From the NCBI GenBank assembly GCA_016839585.1, contig JAEOTZ010000045.1, forward strand, positions 1-55,946: 55,946 nucleotides of DNA. Reading direction: 5' to 3'. A program made the translations under genes and the position numbers. This document shows, piece after piece, positions 16,906 through 24,990 of this stretch. The notes beneath the pieces are model-generated. The model saw only the letters and a program-made list of their open reading frames with translations. It was not told where the DNA came from and did not search any database. Source of the DNA: Promethearchaeota archaeon (lineage in GTDB: Archaea; Asgardarchaeota; Lokiarchaeia; Sigyniarchaeales; SOKP01). Every line of letters starts with the position of its first letter. Position 1 is the first letter of the stretch.

Positions 16906-17805
16906 ATGGTTAAAGTTCATAAAATTGTGAACCCTAAAATTGAAGTAGATCTTGATGTTTGTACTAAATGTAAAGCATGCACACGTGCATGCCCTTTAAG
17001 ACTTTACTATTTTAGAGATGATAATCTAGTTATGAGACGGTCTACTGAAATTTTATGTATGGAATGTGGACATTGTTTTGCAGTTTGTCCAGTTAATGCA
17101 ATAAAATTAAGATTTTACCCTGAAGAAGAGAAAAAAGAGAGTTTGGAAGATTTTGAGCTTCCCCCTTACAAAACATTATTAAATCTAATTAAAGCTCGAA
17201 GATCTATAAGAAATTTTAGATCTGAACCAATTCCAGAAGATTTATGGAATAAACTTCTTGAAGCAGGAATATATTCTCCTACAGGTCATAATGATCAATT
17301 GGTAAATTTTACAATTTTGCGTGATCCTGAACTTTTGAAAAAATTTTCAGATGAAATTACTAAGGGATTTATAGCACTTTCTAAAATTTATGCTGAACGT
17401 AGTAAATGGAGAGAATATAGAAAGTCTATTGAAAAAAACTCCCTAAAGATAATTGAGGGTACTCTTCCATATTTTAATGATACACTTAAGGGAATTGAAC
17501 GAGGTGAGGATTTTTGGCGCTGGAATGGAGAATTAATTATTATTCATGCTCCTAAAAAAACAGTTACATTAATTCAAGATTGTTCTGTAGCAGCTACCAA
17601 CATCATGTTAGCAGCAGAATCATCGGGATTAGGAACATGTTCGTTGGGAATTGCAACAGTCGCTATAAATGAGTTTGAGAATGTTGCTAAAGTAATTCAA
17701 TTTCCACAAAATCATTTAGTAGGTTATACTTTAACAGTTGGATTCCCTCGAGTGAAATATTATAGAATACCACCTCGTAGGTCAGCAAAAGTAAAGTGGC
17801 TTTAA
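16906..17805 (+). CDS. Nitroreductase fused to an N-terminal 2[4Fe-4S] ferredoxin
   Basis: 299 aa from the ATG at 16906; a GTG at 16897 stays in frame. Residues about 15-65 carry two 4Fe-4S motifs, CTKCKACTRACP and CMECGHCFAVCP. The nitroreductase fold follows: IKARRSIRNFRSEPIP, then GIYSPTGHNDQLVNFTIL for the FMN site, and ATNIMLAAESSGLGTCSLG. The fusion implies ferredoxin-type electron input to a bound FMN, as in proteins of anaerobic bacteria and archaea. It lies 150 bp behind the ferredoxin-tailed aldo/keto reductase, on the same strand but with its own TATA box. Confidence 0.88.
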   Translation: MVKVHKIVNPKIEVDLDVCTKCKACTRACPLRLYYFRDDNLVMRRSTEILCMECGHCFAVCPVNAIKLRFYPEEEKKESLEDFELPPYKTLLNLIKARRSIRNFRSEPIPEDLWNKLLEAGIYSPTGHNDQLVNFTILRDPELLKKFSDEITKGFIALSKIYAERSKWREYRKSIEKNSLKIIEGTLPYFNDTLKGIERGEDFWRWNGELIIIHAPKKTVTLIQDCSVAATNIMLAAESSGLGTCSLGIATVAINEFENVAKVIQFPQNHLVGYTLTVGFPRVKYYRIPPRRSAKVKWL

Positions 17806-17850
17806 ATATTGCTTATAAAAAAAATTGTAAAAAGAATAAATAAATACTTT

Positions 17851-18189
17851 TTAAATGGTTTTAATCATTATTAACATCATTTTGTACTTTTCGAGTGCCT
17901 TTAATGCGTGGGGTTCATTTGCAGGCATGATAATCATTTGCCCCTTCTCTAAAACAAATTCTTTTTTAGAAATTGTAATTTTAGCTTTTCCATCGATTAT
18001 ATATACAAGAGCATCAAATGGGGTGGTATGTTCACTTAATCCTTCATCTTTATCAAAAGAGAATAAAGTGACTGTACCTTCTTCCTTATTTATTAGAGTT
18101 CTACTAACTACTGAGCCTTCTTGATAATCTAGCATTTCATCTAAGTTATTTATTTTTACTTCTTCCTTAATTAAATCCTTGTCTGTCAA
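17851..18189 (-). CDS. Small cupin protein
   Basis: 112 aa, single cupin barrel. The metal-site motif is reduced: LSEHTTPFDALVYIIDGKAKITI for motif 1 and KGQMIIMPANEPHAL for motif 2. One His lies in each, and the usual HxH is HTT here, so metal binding may be weak or changed. Such one-domain cupins often bind sugars or small acids or act as sensors. The start is a TTG, the only initiation codon in the open frame ahead of the fold. It converges with the ferredoxin-nitroreductase gene. Confidence 0.8.
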   Translation of the reverse strand: MTDKDLIKEEVKINNLDEMLDYQEGSVVSRTLINKEEGTVTLFSFDKDEGLSEHTTPFDALVYIIDGKAKITISKKEFVLEKGQMIIMPANEPHALKALEKYKMMLIMIKTI

Positions 18190-18332
18190 ATTTCTTTCAC
18201 ATAAAAATTATCGAATTTTTAAATTAAATAAGGAAAATTTACATATAAAATTAAATTCGAACATGTTTTATGTATTCACATTTATAATATATTATGTGTC
18301 TAGTAATCAAATTTGTTTAAGATGACATTAAT

Positions 18333-18641
18333 ATGAATGATACATTTAGCGAGCGAGTAAAACAACTAATTAAACAAATTCCGAGTGGAAAGGTTGCAAC
18401 ATATGGTCAAATTGCCGCTTATGCGGAAAATCCACGTGCTGCACGACAGGTAGCATGGATATTGCATTCTTGTTCGAGGAAAGATAATTTACCATGGCAT
18501 AGAGTTATTAATAGTAAGGGAGGGATTTCATTGCCTTATGATGGAGGTTATGAATTACAGAAAAAGCTATTAGAATTAGAGGGGATTGTTTTTGATGAAG
18601 ATGATTTCATTGATCTTAATATTTATATCTGGCATTTATAG
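18333..18641 (+). CDS. Alkyltransferase-like (ATL) DNA repair protein
   Basis: 102 aa, the MGMT DNA-binding domain alone. It has IPSGKVATYGQIAAYA (with Tyr24), the recognition helix AARQVAWILHSC with Arg38, and the active-site segment LPWHRVINSKGG. Trp55 replaces the alkyl-accepting Cys of PCHRV. That substitution defines ATL proteins, which bind O6-alkylguanine, flip it and hand it to nucleotide excision repair instead of demethylating it. A second cysteine (C47) lies upstream but not in the catalytic position. It is followed on the same strand by the DUF3795 gene. Confidence 0.88.
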   Translation: MNDTFSERVKQLIKQIPSGKVATYGQIAAYAENPRAARQVAWILHSCSRKDNLPWHRVINSKGGISLPYDGGYELQKKLLELEGIVFDEDDFIDLNIYIWHL

Positions 18642-18703
18642 ATGAAAATTAAAAGTAAAATTTCTAATAAAATTTGAAAAAAAGTGTGAGAAAAGATATA
18701 GAA

Positions 18704-19147
18704 ATGAAATATAAAGAGATATTAGATATTCTTGCTCCATGTGGGCTTAATTGTCGTAAGTGTTTTGCAAACTCTAATGGAGAAATAAGGAAAAATAGCA
18801 TAAAATTACAAGAACTTTTAGGATCTTTTGATAGATATGCCGAAAGATTCTCAATATTTCTTCCGGTATTTAAAAATTATCCTTCTTTTAAAGAACTACT
18901 TATCTATTTAACACAGGATAATTGCAATGGATGTAGAAAAGGATCTTGTTTTTATCCTGATTGTGGAGTAAGAGATTGTTATAAAAGTAAAAATGTTGAC
19001 TTTTGCTTCCAATGTGATGAATTTCCTTGTGAAAAAACTAATTTTGATCCTGATCTTAAGAGAAGGTGGATTCAAATGAATAATGAGATGAAAGAAATAG
19101 GAATAAGTTCATATTACCAAAAAACTAAAAATTTACCAAGGTATTAG
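18704..19147 (+). CDS. DUF3795-type cysteine-rich protein
   Basis: 147 aa from the ATG at 18704; a TTG at 18674 would add ten basic residues. It has the family's ILAPCGLNCRKCFA opening, DNCNGCRKGSC in the middle, then PDCGVRDCY, FCFQCDEFPCE and a charged C-terminal helix. About twelve cysteines in paired CxxC-like clusters suggest metal or Fe-S binding. The family's reaction is unknown, and it is common in anaerobic bacteria and archaea. A decayed copy of its last 68 codons lies at 21517-21731. It could share a transcript with the ATL gene 62 bp upstream. Confidence 0.8.
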   Translation: MKYKEILDILAPCGLNCRKCFANSNGEIRKNSIKLQELLGSFDRYAERFSIFLPVFKNYPSFKELLIYLTQDNCNGCRKGSCFYPDCGVRDCYKSKNVDFCFQCDEFPCEKTNFDPDLKRRWIQMNNEMKEIGISSYYQKTKNLPRY

Positions 19148-19150
19148 TAC

Positions 19151-19174
19151 AAAAGGAAAAAAAAAAAGAAAAAA
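19151..19174 (-). terminator. T-rich terminator of the CARDB/periplasmic-binding gene
   Basis: The complement is an almost pure T tract starting 20 bases beyond the stop of the leftward gene. Confidence 0.4.
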
Positions 19175-19193
19175 TATAGTTAAATTTAGGAAT

Positions 19194-21311
19194 TTATAGC
19201 CAAGGTGGAATCTGTATAGGTGCATCCACAATCCATTCTGGATATATATGACCCCCTGATGACACAATTGACTTTGTTCCACCCGTTTGCCATTGTACCC
19301 ATAATGCAACAGAATAAATTTTCTTAGTTATTGGATCATATCCTTCAATTAAATCATGGTTGGAATTAAATGCAATATTACCCCCAGCTCCTTCCATTGG
19401 ATTTGCCTTGTTTATTGTCTCTAACTGGATTACTATATCATCAGAATCATTCGATTGAGCAGCAATAATCGCGTCTAAAAGCATATAAACGGAATCAAAG
19501 GATCCTATTGCCGTATAAAAAGGATCCTTATCCCATAAATCTACATACGCATCCCACATTGGTATGGTTAAAGTAGTTTTATTCGTGCGTGTTGTTGATT
19601 GCATCAATAATTCATACGCACAATCTCCAAGTGTTTGTAACCAAAAAATTTCTAACTGTGACATAACATTAATTCCAGCAATAATGAAGTCTGGTTGCAC
19701 ACTACCATATGCAGTGCTCATATAAAGCCCAGTGGGAGATGAGATGAGAGGACATACTATTTGTGCTCCAGAATCTTGTAATTGGGAAATATATCCATAA
19801 AAATCTAGTGGTGTAGCTGTGATTGGAAACGCTATTTCTTCCACAATAGTAAAATTAAACCAAGGATTATTATTGAACCCATAGTTTCCATAAGATACAT
19901 CATATCCATTTAAAACAGCTGACATTTTATCTGTCCAAATAAGATCTTCCCTTAAAATTCCAACCTTGTTTACAACTGTACCTAATGCCGCCTCCAACGC
20001 AGGCTTAAGAGCTAAAGCATAAAACTTACAAATTTCACTTGCTAAAGAACTACTATTGATTGGCATTGCTCGGAACCAATATTTATACTTTGAATAATTA
20101 AGTCCAACATCTTCACATAATGTATCTGAAGCTGCACCTGTATTTATGAAGATTTTCTGCTCATCCATTATAATTTCTCTATATGCGTTTACTGCTTCTG
20201 TTCTGAATCCGCCAATCACAAAATCAGTGTTATGTTGTGTCATCATTTTATTTGTGGCATTTATTCCTTTATTTATATCGAGAGAGAGTTCGGCTTCATA
20301 GGTATTTTCCGCTATGAGTCCAAAATAATATGTCCCATTAGGAAAGCTGGGATCTGTAGAACTGGAGATAGTAATGCCACCAACAGAATTTATTTGCTCT
20401 ATTGCCAAATATGATCCTTGAAATGTACCTTTGCCCGTTACCCAATTTAGGTCATCTAGAATCCCGACCCTAATTATTCGATCCTCTGGAGTGTCAATTG
20501 GAGCTCCTGGAGCAAATAGAACGCCTGAATATAAAGAAGGGATATATAAATTCACAATTTCGCTATTAACAGTTTCTTCATTACCAACGTTATCTATGGA
20601 ATAGTAATCAATAGTGTGTGTGTTTTTAGCATAGCCCTCTAATGTGAATGGTCCTGTATATGAGGTCCATGTTCCATCATCTATTCTATATTCGATGCTA
20701 TCTAGACCTGAACCCATACCATCATCTGCTAATAAAGTGAAACTTGTACTATTATTAATAATATTTGGTAAAGATTCGGGAATATAAGATATAGAACTAG
20801 ATGGGCCTAGACTGTCGACTATCAATTGTTTAGAACTCACATAGGCGATATTATTTGTTTCATCAAATTCATTCACATCATCTGTACTATCAATAATCCA
20901 ACCAACATAGTATATTCCATCTGGGATTCCACTATTTGGAAATACACCGTCCAACCCCGAAAAACTAAAATTCATAGAAGATATTGATGAGACTGTATCA
21001 ATTCCTATTAAATAATCATCTGCTGAAATAATAGTATCAGTCGAAGCGTAATATGATATATTAAAATCACTTGTTGATGATTCACCAATATTCCCAACAT
21101 GACACCATACTTGAAAAGTAGTAAAACCAGGTTTAACCGCAGTTGGAAAAAAATCAGAATAAAATGCCCCCCTATCTGTTAGATCTGGTGGCCCTCTTTT
21201 TCCTTCTGGAAAATAACTTAACCAAACGAAAATAATAGAACTAATACCAATAAAAGCAGCTAATATTATACCAATAATCACTCTTTTTTGTATTTTCATT
21301 TTATTATTCAC
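19194..21311 (-). CDS. Membrane-anchored CARDB + Ig-like + periplasmic-binding (type 1) protein
   Basis: 705 aa. An N-terminal TM anchor (VIIGIILAAFIGISSIIFVWL) leaves the rest outside the cell. A CARDB domain follows at about 40-165 (ADDYLIGIDTVSSI, NEFDETNNIAY). Then comes an OmpL47/FN3-like domain at about 170-255 (GSGLDSIEYRIDDGTWTSYT, HTIDYYSIDNVGNEE). The remaining 440 residues look like a type 1 periplasmic binding protein of the Leu/Ile/Val-ABC class: RVGILDDLNWVTGKG, AIEQINSVGGI, NTDFVIGGFRTEA, NTGAASDTL, YKYWFRAMP. No ABC permease or ATPase gene is near, so it may be an orphan receptor or surface binding protein. The CARDB and Ig units probably act as a stalk. Confidence 0.8.
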   Translation of the reverse strand: MNNKMKIQKRVIIGIILAAFIGISSIIFVWLSYFPEGKRGPPDLTDRGAFYSDFFPTAVKPGFTTFQVWCHVGNIGESSTSDFNISYYASTDTIISADDYLIGIDTVSSISSMNFSFSGLDGVFPNSGIPDGIYYVGWIIDSTDDVNEFDETNNIAYVSSKQLIVDSLGPSSSISYIPESLPNIINNSTSFTLLADDGMGSGLDSIEYRIDDGTWTSYTGPFTLEGYAKNTHTIDYYSIDNVGNEETVNSEIVNLYIPSLYSGVLFAPGAPIDTPEDRIIRVGILDDLNWVTGKGTFQGSYLAIEQINSVGGITISSSTDPSFPNGTYYFGLIAENTYEAELSLDINKGINATNKMMTQHNTDFVIGGFRTEAVNAYREIIMDEQKIFINTGAASDTLCEDVGLNYSKYKYWFRAMPINSSSLASEICKFYALALKPALEAALGTVVNKVGILREDLIWTDKMSAVLNGYDVSYGNYGFNNNPWFNFTIVEEIAFPITATPLDFYGYISQLQDSGAQIVCPLISSPTGLYMSTAYGSVQPDFIIAGINVMSQLEIFWLQTLGDCAYELLMQSTTRTNKTTLTIPMWDAYVDLWDKDPFYTAIGSFDSVYMLLDAIIAAQSNDSDDIVIQLETINKANPMEGAGGNIAFNSNHDLIEGYDPITKKIYSVALWVQWQTGGTKSIVSSGGHIYPEWIVDAPIQIPPWL

Positions 21312-21516
21312 ACAATTGGATATTCATTATAAATTATATCAATAATAGATTTAAATTTTTCCTTAAATCATAAATTTTTAGGAGAACTTTTAAATAATTC
21401 CTTTCTTGGAGGTATTATAATGTCTATAGCAAGATAAGAACAATATTACCATTTTATTTTAGTAGTATCTTTACTGGTGGATGAAGAAGTTAAAAGAATT
21501 GTAAAATAATTATTAT

Positions 21517-21731
21517 AAAAAGGATCTTGTTTATATCCTGATTTTGAAGTAAGAAATTGTTATTAAAGTAAAATTATTGAATTATGCTTCCAACGTGATG
21601 AATTTCCATGTGAAAAAACTAATTTTGATTCTAATCTTAAGGGAAGGTGGATTCAAATGAATAATCAGATGAAAGAAATAGGAATTAAATCATACTATCA
21701 GAAGTCTAAAGATTTACCAAGGTATAGGTAA
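21517..21731 (+). pseudogene. Decayed 3' copy of the DUF3795 gene
   Basis: Translation gives KGSCLYPDFEVRNCY, then a TAA stop in place of the parent's Lys codon (AAA), then SKIIELCFQRDEFPCEKTNF and on to KSKDLPRYR and a stop. Aligned to the C-terminal 68 residues of the gene at 18704-19147, 51 positions are identical. Two family cysteines are lost (PDC to PDF, FQC to FQR). No upstream part of the gene is found. It is a truncated duplicate, in the same orientation as the parent and on the far side of the oppositely oriented CARDB gene. Confidence 0.8.
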
Positions 21732-21749
21732 GATATTTCAAAGAAATAA

Positions 21750-22217
21750 TTAAGTCAAAGATAAAATAAATTTTCTAATTTTATTACTATATAGTCCTTC
21801 TTTAATTTCTTTTTTATTAATTTCCAGAGTTGATATTGCTTGTTTATCACATAATTTTGCCATGCTTTCAAAGGCTTTATGACCTCCTTTCCCACCCATA
21901 GTACAAAAAAAGGCAACATTCTTAATTTTACTTCTATACTCGGTAATATATGTTCTTATTGGTGTACTCATTCTTCTATTCCATATAGGCGTTCCCATTA
22001 TAATTAAATCATATAATTCAGGACTTTTTTCAACCTCTTTAATGATTGTTAATTTCTTTCTTGTAGCATCTGCACCAGCTTTAAGAAATCCTATAAATCC
22101 TGATCGCTTTTTAGTATCAAATATTTCTTCATATTCGCAACTTAGCTCTCTTGAAATTAATTCACCAATCTTCTTTGTATTACCTGTTCTTGAGTAAAAA
22201 ACTACTAAAAGACCCAT
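21750..22217 (-). CDS. Flavodoxin
   Basis: 155 aa. The FMN phosphate loop is FYSRTGNTKKI (residues 7-17), followed by LYDLIIMGTPIWNRRMS and VAFFCTMGGKGG, the two loops that hold the isoalloxazine ring. Length and motifs are those of a Flavodoxin-family one- or two-electron carrier (Pfam Flavodoxin_5/Flavodoxin-like). It probably serves the nitroreductase and Fe-S enzymes of this genome, though no obligate partner is adjacent. ATG start at 22217. Confidence 0.87.
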   Translation of the reverse strand: MGLLVVFYSRTGNTKKIGELISRELSCEYEEIFDTKKRSGFIGFLKAGADATRKKLTIIKEVEKSPELYDLIIMGTPIWNRRMSTPIRTYITEYRSKIKNVAFFCTMGGKGGHKAFESMAKLCDKQAISTLEINKKEIKEGLYSNKIRKFILSLT

Positions 22218-22391
22218 AATAAGTTATTTAACTAAAAAAAACTATTAAAACTTTAGATTTCTAATTTTAATAATAGAACTGAATTTTTCAGTAAATTTAA
22301 AAGAGTAATATTGAATAATTTAATATAAATCATTAATTCAAATTCTCATAAGAATATATTTTAAAGTTAAATAAAGTACATTATCCCGATT

Positions 22392-23237
22392 ATGATCATT
22401 TGGATATTAGATTCCGAATCTGGAACAAAATTATTATATAAATCATTTTTGAAAACGAGTGCTGATGAGGATATTGTTTCTGGTTTTTTAACAGCGTTTC
22501 ATCATTTTTCTATGGTTGAATTTAAGCAATCATTAGAATCTATAGAAATGGGTGGATTAAGATGGAGTTATATATTAGAGCCAGAGTATCAATTACTTTT
22601 TGTGGCAGCAGACACCAAAAGTGTAAGAACTGAAATGCTAATGGGGAGATTAAATGTTATAAAAGAAGCATTCGTAAAGGAATTTAAATCCGCATGGGAA
22701 AAAAAAGGTCATACCTGGAATGGAAATATTAATATCTTTTTACCTTTTCTTGATGTAATTGAGGACTATTACAATCAATGGGAAGAGGTTGAAACTTTAA
22801 CACATGTTGCAGATTTTTTTGATATCTTGGGTGTTTTTCAGCACATATTAATTTCAATTAGAAATTTTATAGATCATAAAATGTATAGTAAATCCAAAAC
22901 TGAAATTTTAAAGCTCATCGATAAATCATATAATACTATTAAAAATCAAGCAAAATACAAAAATCATCCAGAATTGAAAAATATCTCCTATTCTAAAGAG
23001 GCTTGGTTTAATATTATTGATATAAACCTTATTAAGGGTGAAAAAAAATTAGTTATTAGGTATTTAAAATCAATTCTTAGACAAATTGTAAATATTTTGA
23101 AGGAAGTAAAAGGAGAGAATTTATGTTTAAGATATTTTAGCGAAGAACATATTTATGCTTATATTTACAATAATATGAAATTATTAAAAGATTTAAAATT
23201 AGATATGTTTTTCTTAGAACTTTTTCTATTATTATAA
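22392..23237 (+). CDS. Soluble protein with N-terminal longin-like domain and helical C-terminus
   Basis: 281 aa. The first 105 residues run strand (MIIWILDSESG), strand (TKLLYKSF), helix (DEDIVSGFLTAFHHFSM), strands (LRWSYILE, YQLLFVAAD), helix (MLMGRLNVIKEAFVKEF). This order matches the cytoplasmic part of the large surface proteins, where the equivalent strands are YIIVLDKKSG and IDLYAESF. Residues 110-281 are mostly helical, with ILISIRNFIDH, KTEILKLIDKSYNTI and VIRYLKSILRQIVNIL. They resemble a small all-alpha adaptor. No TM segment is present. It is probably a cytoplasmic partner in small-GTPase biology (inference). Confidence 0.65.
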   Translation: MIIWILDSESGTKLLYKSFLKTSADEDIVSGFLTAFHHFSMVEFKQSLESIEMGGLRWSYILEPEYQLLFVAADTKSVRTEMLMGRLNVIKEAFVKEFKSAWEKKGHTWNGNINIFLPFLDVIEDYYNQWEEVETLTHVADFFDILGVFQHILISIRNFIDHKMYSKSKTEILKLIDKSYNTIKNQAKYKNHPELKNISYSKEAWFNIIDINLIKGEKKLVIRYLKSILRQIVNILKEVKGENLCLRYFSEEHIYAYIYNNMKLLKDLKLDMFFLELFLLL

Positions 23238-23621
23238 TTAGACTTAACTTTTTTCATAAAGTCTCTTTGATATACTGAATAAATTTACCCACTTTTAAAG
23301 TATTATCAAAGCGAAGCTAATCTTCTTGGAATATTAATTCTTTGAGAAATTTTCCTTTAATCATTATTAATGATAAGAAAGGATTAATTTTAGATTTTTA
23401 GTCATAAAAAACCATCGATTTAGTTTAAATGAGATTCTTATTGCCAATATAATTTAGTTATTTAGGCATGACTAAAAGGTTTATATATGATTATATATTT
23501 TATATAATTAATGGAGGTCAAGAATAAGATTGATAAAAGTCACGTATAATATTATTTTTAAATGAATAACCTCCCAATAATTAAAAATTTTATAGGAATC
23601 TAAAAGCATATAAAATACTTA
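23238..23621. other. 384-bp intergenic region before the methyltransferase cluster
   Basis: No gene is supported. It holds a strong TATA-like run at 23480-23488, a GGAGGT at 23514-23519 that precedes only very short open frames, and a small dyad ATCATT-N3-AATGAT at 23360-23374. The GTG of the first ICMT-like gene lies about 130 bases beyond the TATA run, so this transcript would have an unusually long leader. Confidence 0.5.
23480..23488 (+). promoter_or_regulatory. TATA box upstream of the methyltransferase cluster
   Basis: TTTATATAT is preceded by AAAAGG, which resembles a BRE. It is the best promoter candidate for the 23.6-27.3 kb cluster. Confidence 0.4.
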
Positions 23622-24191
23622 GTGATAGTAGTGGAAATTATACCGAAATTATCAATTGGGTTATTAAATGGATGGATTTATTTCGTATTCTATTTAATTA
23701 TTTTTATTATAGTGATGAGTACATGTTCTAGAGAAGTAAAAAAGCGATTATACGATAGATCTTTATGGGATAAAAAAATAAAAATAATTACAGCTATTGG
23801 TAAATTATTTTCATTTGCTAATATTATAATGATTTTCTTAGCAGCTATACAATTTGGATCAGTAGAATTTATTATCGGAACGGTATTATATTCGGTTGGT
23901 TTAATAGGACTGGGAATTGCTATCATCAATTATCGAAATGCACCTTTAGACAAACCAATAACTAGAAGATTATATAAAATATCTCGTAATCCACAAATGG
24001 TTATGATTTATATCATGTTTGCTGGAATAATAATAGTAATCACTTCTTGGATTAATCTGATTTTTCTATGTATTACAATTTTATGTGCTCATTTTAGCAT
24101 ACTAGGGGAAGAAAAAGCTTTAACAGATCAATATGGAGAATCATACCAGCAATATAAAAAAAAAGTACCAAGATATTTCTTGTTTTTTTAA
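23622..24191 (+). CDS. ICMT/PEMT-like integral membrane methyltransferase (1)
   Basis: 189 aa with about five TM helices and a GTG start. The C-terminal half shows the isoprenylcysteine carboxyl methyltransferase/phospholipid methyltransferase core: KISRNPQMVMIYIMFAGI (the R-x-P SAM-binding region), then EEKALTDQYGESYQQYKKKV with the conserved E-E and Y..Y ending in PRY. The LNGWIYF and EVKKRLYDRS segments at the N-terminus match stand-alone prokaryotic members. These enzymes use SAM in the membrane to methylate a carboxyl, thiol or lipid head-group; the acceptor is unknown. The next gene starts 21 bp on. Confidence 0.83.
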   Translation: MIVVEIIPKLSIGLLNGWIYFVFYLIIFIIVMSTCSREVKKRLYDRSLWDKKIKIITAIGKLFSFANIIMIFLAAIQFGSVEFIIGTVLYSVGLIGLGIAIINYRNAPLDKPITRRLYKISRNPQMVMIYIMFAGIIIVITSWINLIFLCITILCAHFSILGEEKALTDQYGESYQQYKKKVPRYFLFF

Positions 24192-24212
24192 AAGAATAAG
24201 AGGTAATTTAAA

Positions 24213-24830
24213 ATGATTAAACCAATTATTATTAAAATATTTTTTATCATAGTTATTATGTTCTTTCTTATAGGATTGTTTGTACCTATGGTTATAATAA
24301 AGAAGAAAGGCAAAGATCCTCATGGAACACATGAAGGAGCCTCATTATTGACTAGATTAACGCCTTATACTATTTTTACATGGTTAACATATATTATTTT
24401 ATTTGTCATAGATGGTAAAACAATCTTAAATTTTTTAGTTTTTGAATTTTTAATTTCAGACGTTTTCATATTTATCGGTATAATTATTATATCTTTAGGT
24501 TTACTAATAGATTTATGGGGAACAATCGCGCTAGGAACTAACTTTAGGATTGAACTTCCAAAAGAAGAAATCTCTCTAATCACTACTGGAATTTATAGGT
24601 TAATGAGGAATCCCATTGTTATGGGGGTTTATTTACTTGTGACTGGAAGTTTTCTTATTATTCCGACAATAATTTCACTGATCTTCTTAATAGCTAACAT
24701 TTTGACTTTTGATTCAAAAATAAGAGATGAGGAAAAATTCCTTGCTAAACGATTTGGAGAAGAATATAAAAATTATAGCACACAAGTAGGAAGGTATCTT
24801 CCATTTAGTATAATAAAGAATAAAAGATAA
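24213..24830 (+). CDS. ICMT/PEMT-like integral membrane methyltransferase (2)
   Basis: 205 aa with about five TM helices. The SAM-site core is TTGIYRLMRNPIVMGVYLL followed by RDEEKFLAKRFGEEYKNY and GRYLPF, the ICMT/PEMT pattern with the paired acidic residues. Before it, DLWGTIALGTNFRI is typical of isoprenylcysteine-methyltransferase-like proteins. It is 21 bp downstream of the first ICMT-like gene, same strand, so translationally close. The two are diverged, which suggests different substrates or sequential steps. Confidence 0.83.
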   Translation: MIKPIIIKIFFIIVIMFFLIGLFVPMVIIKKKGKDPHGTHEGASLLTRLTPYTIFTWLTYIILFVIDGKTILNFLVFEFLISDVFIFIGIIIISLGLLIDLWGTIALGTNFRIELPKEEISLITTGIYRLMRNPIVMGVYLLVTGSFLIIPTIISLIFLIANILTFDSKIRDEEKFLAKRFGEEYKNYSTQVGRYLPFSIIKNKR

Positions 24831-24990
24831 CATTTGTTGGTGATAAAATATCAGGGAATCAGCAAATTATGGAAATTGGGTACCATTAAATTTATTATAC
24901 GCCTTAATAGGCATAATTTTAATTTTTTTAATTCCTTCCTTATTCCCAATTTCTCTAGTCGTTAGAATAGTATTATGGGTAATTACAGGA

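Noticed and set aside
23511-23575. GGAGGT (23514-23519) and ACCTCC (near 23570) as a hairpin, and the short frame MIKVTYNIIFK behind it as a remnant of a GTPase gene
   Set aside because: Only six base pairs of stem over a long loop, and the frame stops after 11 codons with no related sequence afterwards.
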